This document shows positions 33,452-42,153 of a DNA stretch of 53,798 nucleotides, in pieces. The position numbers and the translations under genes were made by a program. The notes below the pieces were generated by a model, which was not told the DNA's origin, made no database searches, and saw only the letters and a list, made by a program, of their open reading frames with translations. How positions within the stretch are numbered: the first letter of the stretch is position 1; each line of letters starts with the position of its first letter. Source of the DNA: Bacillota bacterium (lineage in GTDB: Bacteria > Bacillota > Sulfobacillia > Sulfobacillales > Sulfobacillaceae); the NCBI GenBank assembly GCA_021797675.1, contig JAJZZH010000151.1, positions 1-53,798 on the forward strand, written 5' to 3'.

Positions 33452-34059
33452 TGGAATTTGATCGGGAACTTTATCCCGTGGTGGTGCAAGACCGAACCAG
33501 CGGCCGGGTATTAATGTCGGCCTTCGCCGATCAGGAGGCCTTGGACAGAACGCGGGCGACCGGGCTGGCCCATTTCTATTCCCGAAGCCGGCGCACCCTG
33601 TGGCAAAAGGGAGAAACCTCAGGGCATATTTTGCCGGTGGTAGAGGTGGTGGCCGACTGTGATCAGGACAGCTACCTCTATCTGGCAGACCCCATCCACC
33701 CGGTTTGCCATCGCAACACCCCCGGATGTTTTGACCGCGCGCCCGACCGCTTCGGCATGGTGGAGACGGTCCACGGCTGGATCGCCGAACGTCGCGCCGG
33801 CCCACCTGATCCAGAGTCCTATGCGCAGCGCCAGTTGGGGGCCCCCATCGACCGCCTGCTGAAAAAAATCGGCGAAGAGGCGAGCGAAGTCATCATTGCC
33901 GCGTTAGCCGAAGAGGGGCGACGCGACCGTGAAGTCATCTGGGAGAGCGCCGACCTCCTCTTTCATCTGGCGCTGGTCTGGGAATGGCTCGGGATTTCCC
34001 CGGCCGACGTCACCCGCGAACTCGTCCGCCGACATCGACCAGAGCCCCCGAACACCTAG
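33439..34059 (+). CDS. hisIE: HisIE: PR-AMP cyclohydrolase / PR-ATP pyrophosphatase
   Basis: Bifunctional protein of 206 residues performing steps two and three of the pathway. The HisI half (1-105) has HFYSRSRRTLWQKGETSGH, the metal motif DCDQD and zinc Cys residues in HPVCHRNTPGCF; this last motif departs from the common GxACHTGxxSCF. The HisE half (about 118-200) shows LLKKIGEEASEVIIAAL and ESADLLFHLALVWEWLG, with the acidic residues of the MazG-like fold. It overlaps hisF by 13 bases and closes the operon. Confidence 0.95.
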   Translation: MANLVEFDRELYPVVVQDRTSGRVLMSAFADQEALDRTRATGLAHFYSRSRRTLWQKGETSGHILPVVEVVADCDQDSYLYLADPIHPVCHRNTPGCFDRAPDRFGMVETVHGWIAERRAGPPDPESYAQRQLGAPIDRLLKKIGEEASEVIIAALAEEGRRDREVIWESADLLFHLALVWEWLGISPADVTRELVRRHRPEPPNT

Positions 34060-34165
34060 CCGTTTTGCTCCAAACATGATAATACTAGTAGTGGGCGGTT
34101 GTCGCATCGTTAGGTTGGAGGCGATGGCCGCGTTCCCAGCCGACCACCGAGTAAGGAGGCTAAGC

Positions 34166-34570
34166 ATGCCAGCAGTACCCTATCGCCGTTCTTGGGGCTA
34201 CGCGCCCGGGCGCTCCCTGACCTATTACCAAGAACAAACCCTGAACCGTTGGCTGGAAAAATACCACAATGTGCAGCACGTCAACTTTGTGGATGAACTT
34301 GAGGTGACCAAGACGGTCCTGGGCAAATCCGTGCCGTTCAGCGAACTCACGGTGACCGAGGCCAACCGCGTCATCGCCCACCTCGATGTTCGTATCGTGC
34401 TGCACACGTATTTTGCCGACGTGTTGCCCGACCCGCCGGCCGATTTCGCGCATGAAATCGATGTCTTATGGACCAATCGGCGGTTAACCAATCGCGTCGT
34501 TGCGCGCGCCGGCTGGGACACGGCCGAATACTTTTTCTCCCCCCATCCCAAGGTCCGTGAAGTCCCATGA
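34166..34570 (+). CDS. Small uncharacterised protein coupled to a two-component system
   Basis: Protein of 134 residues I cannot assign. It is soluble, with an aromatic N-terminal segment (YRRSWGYAPGRSLTYYQEQ), a central VDELEVTKTVLGKSVPFSEL and a C-terminal basic region RRLTNRVVARAGW. No signal peptide, Cys pair or known motif is seen. The ATG at 34166 has AAGGAGG six bases upstream, so translation is well supported. Its stop overlaps the response regulator start as ATGA, implying co-translation with the two-component system and possibly a role as accessory factor (inference). Confidence 0.7.
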   Translation: MPAVPYRRSWGYAPGRSLTYYQEQTLNRWLEKYHNVQHVNFVDELEVTKTVLGKSVPFSELTVTEANRVIAHLDVRIVLHTYFADVLPDPPADFAHEIDVLWTNRRLTNRVVARAGWDTAEYFFSPHPKVREVP

Positions 34571-35244
34571 TCGATGCCAAGCCCAGAATCTTAATCGTTG
34601 ACGACGAAGAAAGCATCCGCGACCTGTTGGTCATGGGCTTAAGCCACCGCGGATTCGACACCGAAGCCTACGCCTCCGCCGAAGAGGCCTGGCAGGAAGT
34701 TGGCCGCTATGCCCCCCATGCCGCGGTCGTCGACATCATGCTGCCGGGAGAAGACGGTCTGCAGCTCACCCGCAAGCTGCGCCAGGACCCCGAGCTTTAC
34801 ATCTTGATTTTGACGGCGCGCGACGCCACCGCCGATCTGGTGCAGGGGCTCGAGGGCGGGGCAGACGATTACTTGGCGAAACCGTTCGAACTCGACGAGT
34901 TGATTGCGCGCCTCCGGGCAGGACTTCGCCGCGTCCAAGGCGAGATTGCCAGCGAGGCGGAATACGGTTCACTGCGCCTGGATGACACTGCCCACCGGGT
35001 TACCGCGGGGGATACCGAAGTGACGCTGACGGCCAAAGAATATGAACTCTTACGCTATTTGATGAAAAATCCCGGCCGGGTGCTGTCCAAGAGCCAAATT
35101 TTGACGCGCGTCTGGGGTTATGACTACCCCGGCGACGACAATTTGGTCGAGGTGCATATTTCAAGCCTGAGGGAGAAAATTGGCGATAGCCAAAAACGCT
35201 TAATCCAAACCATTCGCGGTTTTGGCTATCGCCTGGGGGACTAG
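34567..35244 (+). CDS. Response regulator, OmpR/PhoB family
   Basis: DNA-binding response regulator of 225 residues. The receiver domain (about 5-120) has the acidic pocket VDDEE, phosphoacceptor Asp56 in VVDIMLPGEDGLQL, and the conserved Lys in YLAKPFELDELIARL. A winged-helix Trans_Reg_C domain (about 130-223) ends SLREKIGDSQKRLIQTIRGF and a GYRLGD tail. Overlaps the small gene upstream by four bases and lies four bases from the kinase start. Its target genes and signal are unknown. Confidence 0.96.
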   Translation: MIDAKPRILIVDDEESIRDLLVMGLSHRGFDTEAYASAEEAWQEVGRYAPHAAVVDIMLPGEDGLQLTRKLRQDPELYILILTARDATADLVQGLEGGADDYLAKPFELDELIARLRAGLRRVQGEIASEAEYGSLRLDDTAHRVTAGDTEVTLTAKEYELLRYLMKNPGRVLSKSQILTRVWGYDYPGDDNLVEVHISSLREKIGDSQKRLIQTIRGFGYRLGD

Positions 35245-35248
35245 GCAT

Positions 35249-36718
35249 TTGTTTAGCCGTAGGCTGGGGTCCCTCCTTATTGTCCGCCAGCTGGTGTTGC
35301 TGGCCACCGTGCTCGCCATCATCGGGGTAAGTCAGTGGCTGATTTTGCGCAATGTGCTCTATCAGACCATAGCCCACACGCTGAAGGCATCGGCCGGGGT
35401 CCTGACATCGTTCGCGCGTCATGTCCTCATTGACCGCCTCATCGCACAAAATTTGCCCACCACGGCACCCGGGGTGCACATTTTGCATATCACTCAAGTG
35501 CTGAATCATCGGATTTTTTCCCATTTGAAATCTCCAGGCACTCAGGTCGTCGTCGCTGACATGAAGGGCCACGTGGTCTTGCGCTCGCCGGGACTCCCCC
35601 AGCACCCGCCGCTGACTCCATCTGCCGAGTTTTACCTGTGGAATCACCGGGTCGTGATTACCGAGACGCTGGGCCGCGGCAAGCTGGCTCTCGGCCATCT
35701 ATGGATTATGGCCAGCGTTACCGCCATGAAGCACATCCTGGTCGCTGATACAGAAATTTTTGGATTGGTTTGCCTCGCGGTGCTCGTCATGTTTGCCATC
35801 TTAGGCACCTGGTCGGTGCGAAACTCGCTGACCCCCCTGGGACCCGTGGTCGATAATACCCTCAAAATCGCTAGCGGCGATTACGGCCATACGGTCCCCG
35901 TGCCGGCGCAGCCCACGGAACTGCGTGAACTCAGCCAAGCGGTCAACGCCATGTCAATTCGTATCCACCAGGCGTTCGCCAAGGAGCGCGCCATCTCGGA
36001 GCAAATGCGCCGCTTTATCGCCGACGCCTCGCATGAATTGCGCACGCCGCTGACGGCAATCAACGGATTTCTGGAGCTGATCGGAACCGGAGAACTCAAT
36101 TCGGAAGAGACAGCCCACGGGCTTCGGGCAATTCGCCGTGAAAGTCAACGTATGGCGCGTCTGGTCAACCAGTTGCTGGTGCTCTCACGCCTGGACAACG
36201 CGCCCCAGCATCACGTCCAGCTTGCCGCGGTGGATATTGGCCACTGGATTGCCGACCTCCTGCCAGCGCTCTCCGCAATGAGTGCGCAGCATCGGCTGAG
36301 TGTGGGTGAGGACGGCATCATGCCATCCCGTCCCCCGGTTATCATTCTTGCCGACCGCGACCGGCTCAGCGAAATGTTGTTCAATCTGGTGGAGAATGCC
36401 GTCCGCCATACTCCCCCCGACACGCCGATCCACATCCGTTGGGGCACCGCGGACGACTTCGGCTGGATCCGCGTGCGCGATGAAGGTCCGGGATTTCCCG
36501 AAGACGCCTTGGACCGCGTGTTCCACCGCTTTTTCCGGGGGGATCGGGCGCGCTCGGGAGGCGGTAGCGGACTCGGACTGTCCATCGTCGAAGGCTTGGT
36601 GACCGCGCAAGGTGGTCGCGCCGAGGCGGGCAATGTCCCGCCTCCCGGACACGGGGCCATGGTAACCCTCTATTTTCCGTTGGCGAGGGGAAATCACGAC
36701 CTGGGGACGGTCCCATAG
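35249..36718 (+). CDS. Sensor histidine kinase
   Basis: Membrane kinase of 489 residues. Two helices (about 10-32 and 165-188) bracket an extracytoplasmic sensor domain of roughly 130 residues with no obvious fold. A HAMP linker follows, then HisKA with phosphoacceptor His in DASHELRTPLTAINGFLELI (about 262), and HATPase_c with NLVENAVRHTPPD, DEGPGFPEDALDRVFHRFF and GGSGLGLSIVEGLV. The TTG at 35249 is taken as start because GGGGGA lies eight bases upstream; an earlier in-frame TTG (35222) lies inside the regulator gene. Partner of the regulator directly upstream. Confidence 0.93.
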   Translation: MFSRRLGSLLIVRQLVLLATVLAIIGVSQWLILRNVLYQTIAHTLKASAGVLTSFARHVLIDRLIAQNLPTTAPGVHILHITQVLNHRIFSHLKSPGTQVVVADMKGHVVLRSPGLPQHPPLTPSAEFYLWNHRVVITETLGRGKLALGHLWIMASVTAMKHILVADTEIFGLVCLAVLVMFAILGTWSVRNSLTPLGPVVDNTLKIASGDYGHTVPVPAQPTELRELSQAVNAMSIRIHQAFAKERAISEQMRRFIADASHELRTPLTAINGFLELIGTGELNSEETAHGLRAIRRESQRMARLVNQLLVLSRLDNAPQHHVQLAAVDIGHWIADLLPALSAMSAQHRLSVGEDGIMPSRPPVIILADRDRLSEMLFNLVENAVRHTPPDTPIHIRWGTADDFGWIRVRDEGPGFPEDALDRVFHRFFRGDRARSGGGSGLGLSIVEGLVTAQGGRAEAGNVPPPGHGAMVTLYFPLARGNHDLGTVP

Positions 36719-37173
36719 GCGTGCAACGCCTTTGCCGACGGTCGAGCGATTGAAGCGTTGGGTTATGTGCTTCTCATGGCCGCCCCGCGCTACAGTTCTT
36801 CGAACCACGTCTACGCAGCGCACCTTGAAATGCCCGACCGCCGAACTCCTCCGGCATCCAGCAGCCATGCAGACCCAGGCGCAGCTCGATGGGACCCCAA
36901 CCCGTATCGTTGCCAAAACGGTTTCAGGCGACCGGAGGCGCTCCGCTCAGCCGAGGGATGGGACTCTCATCCCCCACTTCCCTGGGATCTCGATGGTCCA
37001 CTCCGATCGGTCGACCAAGCATCCTGATTTGGGTCGGTTCGCGTCTGGAGTACAATTACCAGGCTGGCCAACCGGGTCCGCGGTCATCGGACTGCGCCAC
37101 GCTTGGGATGCAAGACGGCTTGCCACGCATTGTCCCGGTTCGCGTTCACAGGCCTCGGCGTCAGCCGTGGGGG
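36719..37173. other. Converging intergenic region, nothing recognised
   Basis: About 455 bases between the kinase and the converging GH4 gene. A plus-strand frame runs through it but has no ribosome binding site or recognisable sequence. Possible old insertion; not assignable. Confidence 0.35.
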
Positions 37174-38478
37174 CTATGACGATTGAAATCGCGGCAAGTA
37201 TGCGCGATGCCTGCGGAGAATATCCGCCAAGATTGCCTGCGCACACGTCGCCGTGGGAACTAGGGGGTTGTTGATCAGCGCGGCCAACGCCAGATCGCGA
37301 TTGCCCGTCATGGCCGCTTCGATAGTCATGCGTTCGTAAGTCTTGACCTGCTGGACGAGTCCGCGCACGGTCATCGGCATGGGTTCCTGCACCAACGGTC
37401 GAGCACCTCGGCCATCGACCAGGCAGGACACTTCCACCGCGGCGTCGGGCGGAAGTTCGGCCAGGGTCGTCCCGTTGCGAACATTGACGACCATTTCCTG
37501 GGGGCGGTCGGTGGCCAAGCTCACCATGGTTGCCACGGCCACCTCGCTGTACAGAGCTCCTCCGCGCATCGACAGTTCCGCCGGTTTTTCCGTCAGCGAC
37601 GGATCCCGGTATTTTTCAAAGAGGCTCGCTTCAACCGCCATCACTTCGGTTGCGCGGGTGCCCTTACCCGCGGCATGGGCCTCGCGTTGGCGGTCCAACA
37701 TCTCCTGGGTCAGCCAATAGTACTTCAAGTAGTCGTTGGGAATGAGGCCGATGGCGCGTATCAATTTTGCCGAAAACGGTTGCTCGGGAAGATGGGGCCA
37801 ATGTTGCTCAATGTCGGCCAGCCAAGCTGGCCATAGGTCGCGCCCCCGACACCAAATTCGGCGTACAAACGACAGATGATTGAGGCCGAACATCTCGAGC
37901 CGGATCGTGTCCGCCTCCGCGTCGATCACCCGAGCGATCGCGGCCTGCAGGTTGATGGGGACGTTGCAGAGTCCGATCGTGCGCACCGGGGAATAGTTGA
38001 GCAGGGCCTCGGTCACCATCCCGGAAGGGTTGGTAAAATTGATAATCCACGCACCGGGATTGACCTCGGCTACTTCTTCCGCCATCTCCACCGCCACCGG
38101 CACCGTGCGCAACGCCTTGGCGAATCCGCCTGCCCCGACCGTTTCCTGGCCGATGGCCCCGTGGGCGAGGGCAATCTGCTCATCGATCTCCCGGGCCGGG
38201 AGCCCTCCCACCCGAAACTGAAAGCAGACAAAATCGGCCCCGGCTAAGGCCGATCTCCGCTCAAGCGTCCAGTCCAAGGTGGTGGTCAACCCCGCCCGCG
38301 CCAGCATTCGCCGGCCCAATTCTCCCACCACCTGCATCTTGTCCGCACCTGGCGGCACGTCGACCAGCGTAATCCGTTCCACGGGCAGGTCGGCTGCATG
38401 CCGAATGAACCCGTCAATCAATTCGGGGGTGTATGAGCTACCCCCGCCAATTACCACGATGCGCACTCCTGTCCTCAT
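37174..38478 (-). CDS. Family 4 glycoside hydrolase (6-phospho-beta-glucosidase-like)
   Basis: NAD- and Mn-dependent glycosidase of 434 residues. The dinucleotide site is RIVVIGGGSSYTPELIDGFI (residues 5-24). NFTNPSGMVTEALL and the metal Cys-His pair in GLCNVPINLQ and EMFGLNHLSF are family hallmarks, as is the late MRGGALYSEVAVAT. GH4 enzymes act through oxidation and elimination on phosphorylated or uronic sugars; the precise sugar is not certain. AGGAG lies seven bases before the ATG. It is 110 bases downstream of an alcohol dehydrogenase-like gene and may share its transcript. Confidence 0.92.
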   Translation of the reverse strand: MRTGVRIVVIGGGSSYTPELIDGFIRHAADLPVERITLVDVPPGADKMQVVGELGRRMLARAGLTTTLDWTLERRSALAGADFVCFQFRVGGLPAREIDEQIALAHGAIGQETVGAGGFAKALRTVPVAVEMAEEVAEVNPGAWIINFTNPSGMVTEALLNYSPVRTIGLCNVPINLQAAIARVIDAEADTIRLEMFGLNHLSFVRRIWCRGRDLWPAWLADIEQHWPHLPEQPFSAKLIRAIGLIPNDYLKYYWLTQEMLDRQREAHAAGKGTRATEVMAVEASLFEKYRDPSLTEKPAELSMRGGALYSEVAVATMVSLATDRPQEMVVNVRNGTTLAELPPDAAVEVSCLVDGRGARPLVQEPMPMTVRGLVQQVKTYERMTIEAAMTGNRDLALAALINNPLVPTATCAQAILADILRRHRAYLPRFQSS

Positions 38479-38588
38479 CGCCGAACTCCTCTCCCGTCAA
38501 TGCGTGGTGGATCGACAAACCGACCGCTCATCGGGTTGGCGGATGGCGCGCTGCACGGACCTGCAAGCCGAGTGAGGGGCTGCTCGAC

Positions 38589-39605
38589 TCAGACCTCCAA
38601 GACCACCTTGCCGACTACATCGCCGCGTTCCAGTTGCTCGTGCGCCTGATCGGCCTGTTCGAGGGGATAGACGTGGTCGATGACAGGCATCAACTGTCCA
38701 CGGGCAAACAGGGGCAAAATTCGCGGTAAGATCGCCGCACTGCCCATGAAGGCACCGATCACGGAAATTCGGCGGCGGAAGATCTCCGCAAGGTTGACGT
38801 CCACCTGACCGCCGGTGGTGGCGCCCACCGTGATCACCAATCCGCCGCGATGGACCATCGTCAGCGAGAGTCCAAAGCTCGCCTTGCCCAGCGAGTCGAG
38901 GACAACGTCGGCTCCCCGGCCCGCCGTCAGGTCCTTGATCTCCCCTTCCAGCGGGCGCGCGGGATCCCATACGACTACTTCGTCACTGTGGAGTTTTCTT
39001 AGGGCCTCGACCTTGGTTGAACGGCGGGTCACCGCAATCACCCTCGCCCCCCGCAACTTGCCCAACTGCACGGCTGCGGTGCCCAAGCCTCCGCTTGCCC
39101 CAAACACTACCACCGTTTGACCTGGCAGCACCCCCGCCGCTTGCCAGGCGGCCTCGGCGGTCACAAAGGGCACCCCTATTGAGGCAGCCTCGGCAAACGT
39201 TAGCCCAGTTGGCATAGGCACCACGTTGCTTTGGGGTACAATGACATGTTCCGCGTAGGTACCTTCTACCAGGCGGTAGGCTGCACAAGCCGGATGGTCT
39301 CCCGCCAGGCAGGCGGCGCACTTTCCGCAAAAGACGCCCGGATTAATCACCACCCGGAGCCCCGCCTCCAAACTCCCATCCACCCCGTCGCCGAGCGCGT
39401 CGATTTCGCCCGCGGCGTCCGAACCCGGGATATAGGGATAGGACGCCCCGCCCACGGTGCCCTGACGCACCCAGATCTCGCGGTGATTGACTCCTGCCGC
39501 ATGCACCTTGACCCGCACCATGCCGGGTCCCGGGGTCGGCGTGGGTACCTCCCGGTAACGGAGTACCTCCGGCCCGCCCGCTTGGTCGACTTGTATAGCT
39601 TGCAT
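38589..39605 (-). CDS. Zinc-type medium-chain alcohol dehydrogenase / quinone reductase
   Basis: MDR-superfamily oxidoreductase of 338 residues. The structural-zinc Cys cluster is CGKCAACLAGDHPAC (about 95-109). The catalytic-domain start is GVNHREIWVRQG, with His where catalytic-zinc members have Cys. The Rossmann motif is VFGASGGLGTAAVQLGKLRG (about 170-189). The mixture (structural zinc kept, catalytic Cys absent) places it with quinone oxidoreductase-like members. GAGGGGG precedes the ATG at 39605. Substrate unknown. Confidence 0.88.
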   Translation of the reverse strand: MQAIQVDQAGGPEVLRYREVPTPTPGPGMVRVKVHAAGVNHREIWVRQGTVGGASYPYIPGSDAAGEIDALGDGVDGSLEAGLRVVINPGVFCGKCAACLAGDHPACAAYRLVEGTYAEHVIVPQSNVVPMPTGLTFAEAASIGVPFVTAEAAWQAAGVLPGQTVVVFGASGGLGTAAVQLGKLRGARVIAVTRRSTKVEALRKLHSDEVVVWDPARPLEGEIKDLTAGRGADVVLDSLGKASFGLSLTMVHRGGLVITVGATTGGQVDVNLAEIFRRRISVIGAFMGSAAILPRILPLFARGQLMPVIDHVYPLEQADQAHEQLERGDVVGKVVLEV

Positions 39606-39704
39606 CAACTTTCCCCCTCGCGCTGATGTGCCGCCCCATCGATCAACGATCTGGCCGGCTGGTCGAACCGCCAGCCTCACGGCCCGCGGTCAAAACGCTT
39701 GGCA

Positions 39705-41066
39705 TCATTCCAGCGATTTCCATTGAACGGGAGCGAGCGTCCAAGCCATCCGGCGCGTCTCCTCCCACAGCCGGTAGGGTCGAAAGTCGGGCGCAAAGAC
39801 CGGCCAATTCCAGTGCAGCCGGGAAGGGTCTTTGACGTAACTCAAAAACGTCAGCGGCAGCCGGTCTGCCCGAGGTCCGAACAGGTGCTGGCTAGCGGCA
39901 CCGGCCCAATCTTCGATCCGTGCCCCATCGGACGGGCAGGCCGTGGGAAGTGCCTGCTCTTGCGCCACCCCGTATAGGATAGCTTCGGCGCCTGCTTCCA
40001 CCACGGCCGACGACATGGCTTCGGTCGTCGGCGCCTGACCGGCAACCCACTGCGTCGGCGCGCCGACCCAGGGCACGACCGCCGCATCCGCCTGAGGATG
40101 GCGCGTAAAATAGGCCAGCGCCCAGACCAACTGGGCCGCGGACAGCGTTCCCGTCTCGGCGCGACGACTGGGGCCCAACCCCGTCTCGGCCAGGGCACGG
40201 GCCAACTGACCGCGGCGGACATTCGCCGGTCCCCGCGGAACCACACGTTCGGCCAGCGTGAGGATATCCACCCACTGGATGCCCCGTTCCCCCAGCCGCC
40301 GAGCCGCCTGCCAATACGTGTCGAGCGCCTTCATGGCCCTGTCCCGGTCGTTCAGACTGCGTAGCGGGGCCGCGGTCAGCGGGCAGCGCGTCCGGCCGCC
40401 GCCAAAGTTCACCACATCCCAAAACTGCGCGGTAACCAGTTCGGTAGGATGCGTCATGATGGTGAACGCGCCCCCGTCGGGAATCGTTGCTGGGACGTCT
40501 TCCAACCGTTGCATCGCTTGGTCGAGAGTCTGCGGCAGGCCGAGCAAAAACGGCGCTGGCTGAGGCACCGGCAAGGAAAAGTGCAGCACCTGGCCGCACC
40601 ACACCGGCTCTGCCAGTTCCACCAGGTAGCTGTTCCAGGACTCACTGAACATAATCGACATGCCCAAACGGGGCAAAGCGTCCAAGGCGGAAGGCACCCA
40701 ATTGCCCCCTGGCTGGGTAAAGTAGCGAGGCGGGGAGACGAGTCGGGAAACCGCCTGCACCCCGGGTCGCTCACGATCGATGAAGCGCTCCACGCTGTCG
40801 GGATACGCCCGATCCGCCAAGTCTTCGGCCAACGTGGGATGGCGACTGTGATCGCGCGAATGAAATCCCAGCGCCGATTTTTCGGCGAGGCGACGCAGAA
40901 GGTCCTGCCGACCGTGCCGAAATAACGCCTCCGCCTTTTCGCCCACCACCCCGAACGAGGCGGGCAATCGATGGCGATCCAGTTGATCGAGCATGACCTC
41001 CAGACCGTCGTCCGACTCCGGGGTAACGTAGTCTTCAATGTCCAAGCGAATTAATCCGTACCGCAC
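39705..41066 (-). CDS. Polysaccharide deacetylase-like protein
   Basis: Protein of 453 residues. Its N-terminal 250 residues resemble a NodB-type deacetylase barrel: LIRLDIEDYVTPESDDG with Asp residues, a His pair in LGFHSRDHSRHPTLAEDL and a later FTIMTHPTEL. The C-terminal half (about 280-453) is unfamiliar. The GTG at 41066 lies five bases after GGAGG, which overlaps the stop of the glycosyltransferase gene; the gap is two bases, so the genes are coupled. Probably acts on a cell-surface or secondary glycan made by its partner. No signal peptide is seen, hence cytoplasmic (inference). Confidence 0.7.
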   Translation of the reverse strand: MRYGLIRLDIEDYVTPESDDGLEVMLDQLDRHRLPASFGVVGEKAEALFRHGRQDLLRRLAEKSALGFHSRDHSRHPTLAEDLADRAYPDSVERFIDRERPGVQAVSRLVSPPRYFTQPGGNWVPSALDALPRLGMSIMFSESWNSYLVELAEPVWCGQVLHFSLPVPQPAPFLLGLPQTLDQAMQRLEDVPATIPDGGAFTIMTHPTELVTAQFWDVVNFGGGRTRCPLTAAPLRSLNDRDRAMKALDTYWQAARRLGERGIQWVDILTLAERVVPRGPANVRRGQLARALAETGLGPSRRAETGTLSAAQLVWALAYFTRHPQADAAVVPWVGAPTQWVAGQAPTTEAMSSAVVEAGAEAILYGVAQEQALPTACPSDGARIEDWAGAASQHLFGPRADRLPLTFLSYVKDPSRLHWNWPVFAPDFRPYRLWEETRRMAWTLAPVQWKSLE

Positions 41067-41068
41067 CG

Positions 41069-42085
41069 CTACCTCCAGCACACACAGCCGATGCACCGCT
41101 CGTAGAGCGCCCGGTAGGCTGCTGACTCCTTGACCAGGTTGTGCCGTTCCAAAATTAACTGCCGGGCCCGGGATCGCAAGGGTCGGCCCCTCGCCGGGGT
41201 GTTCACATAGCCTTTTACGCGCCCGACAAACTCCTCGACGCTGCCGAACAGCACGCCCGTCCGCTCATGTTCGATCAGGGAGCGGTTTCCCGGAATATCC
41301 GTCGCGGCCACCAGGGCGCCGCATGCCATTGCCTCCATCAGCGCGTTGGATACCCCCTCCACCTCCGAACAGTTGAGGACCAGGGTCGCCGCCCGGTACC
41401 ATTGTCCCATCTCGTGCTTGGGGACTTCTCCCAGCAATCGAACCCAAGGCCGGGCAGCCGCTTTTTCCACCACCCGCTCTCCTTCCCCCCGCTCACGCAC
41501 GGGACCGGCAATGGCTAGCCGAATATCCGTCCCGGTTGCCTCGCGCAGGGCCTCGACCAAGTCAATGGCCCAAGCCGACCGCTTCACCGGCCGAATCCCG
41601 CCGGCCACCAAGATTAGCGGGTGTGGTGCAAGGGCCACCAAGCCATACGCGCTGAAGGCTTCAACGTCCACGGAAGGGGGAATCACCTCGATGCGATCCG
41701 CCCATTCCGGCGCTCGTGTCAGCAGCAACCGGCGAGCATCTTCGGTGAACACGACTTGAACGCGCACCGCCTCCAATGCCTGGTGAATAGTTTCGGAATG
41801 GTTTACCCAGTCTTGCCACAAATCGGTTCCCGTCCAGGTGACCACGATCGAGGAGGCGGGAACGCCGCGGGCCACCAATTCCACACCCACCCGCACGGCA
41901 TTCCACGCATGATAGATCCGGGCTTCCGGTAACGCCAAGGGATCGTAGCGCGCCACCTGGGCAGTAATTCCGATTCGCGCCAAACCTTCCTGCACCCGTT
42001 CCGCAGAAATCTGATTTCCGCCCGTATGCGGGGTATCCCCGGGAATCAACATCTGCACGTCAAGCACGTGATAGCTCCTTTCCAT
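41069..42085 (-). CDS. Glycosyltransferase, GT4 type
   Basis: GT-B fold glycosyltransferase of 338 residues. Typical segments are TPHTGGNQISAERVQEGL, VTWTGTDLWQDW, the IEVIPPSVDVEAF linker, ILVAGGIRPVKRSAWAIDL, and the nucleotide-sugar site SEVEGVSNALMEAMACGALV with the E-x7-E motif. The ATG at 42085 is preceded by AAAGGAG. It is upstream of and coupled to the deacetylase-like gene, suggesting joint glycan modification. Donor and acceptor sugars are unknown. Confidence 0.9.
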   Translation of the reverse strand: MERSYHVLDVQMLIPGDTPHTGGNQISAERVQEGLARIGITAQVARYDPLALPEARIYHAWNAVRVGVELVARGVPASSIVVTWTGTDLWQDWVNHSETIHQALEAVRVQVVFTEDARRLLLTRAPEWADRIEVIPPSVDVEAFSAYGLVALAPHPLILVAGGIRPVKRSAWAIDLVEALREATGTDIRLAIAGPVRERGEGERVVEKAAARPWVRLLGEVPKHEMGQWYRAATLVLNCSEVEGVSNALMEAMACGALVAATDIPGNRSLIEHERTGVLFGSVEEFVGRVKGYVNTPARGRPLRSRARQLILERHNLVKESAAYRALYERCIGCVCWR

Positions 42086-42153
42086 TTAGGGCGGGGTGAT
42101 GGACTCTGCGAGCGCTCCTCCAACCACCACGAGCAAGCTCCTCCCCCGATCGT

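Noticed and set aside
36719-37274. 180-codon frame after the sensor kinase
   Set aside because: No start site and no family resemblance; it extends into the GH4 coding region on the opposite strand.
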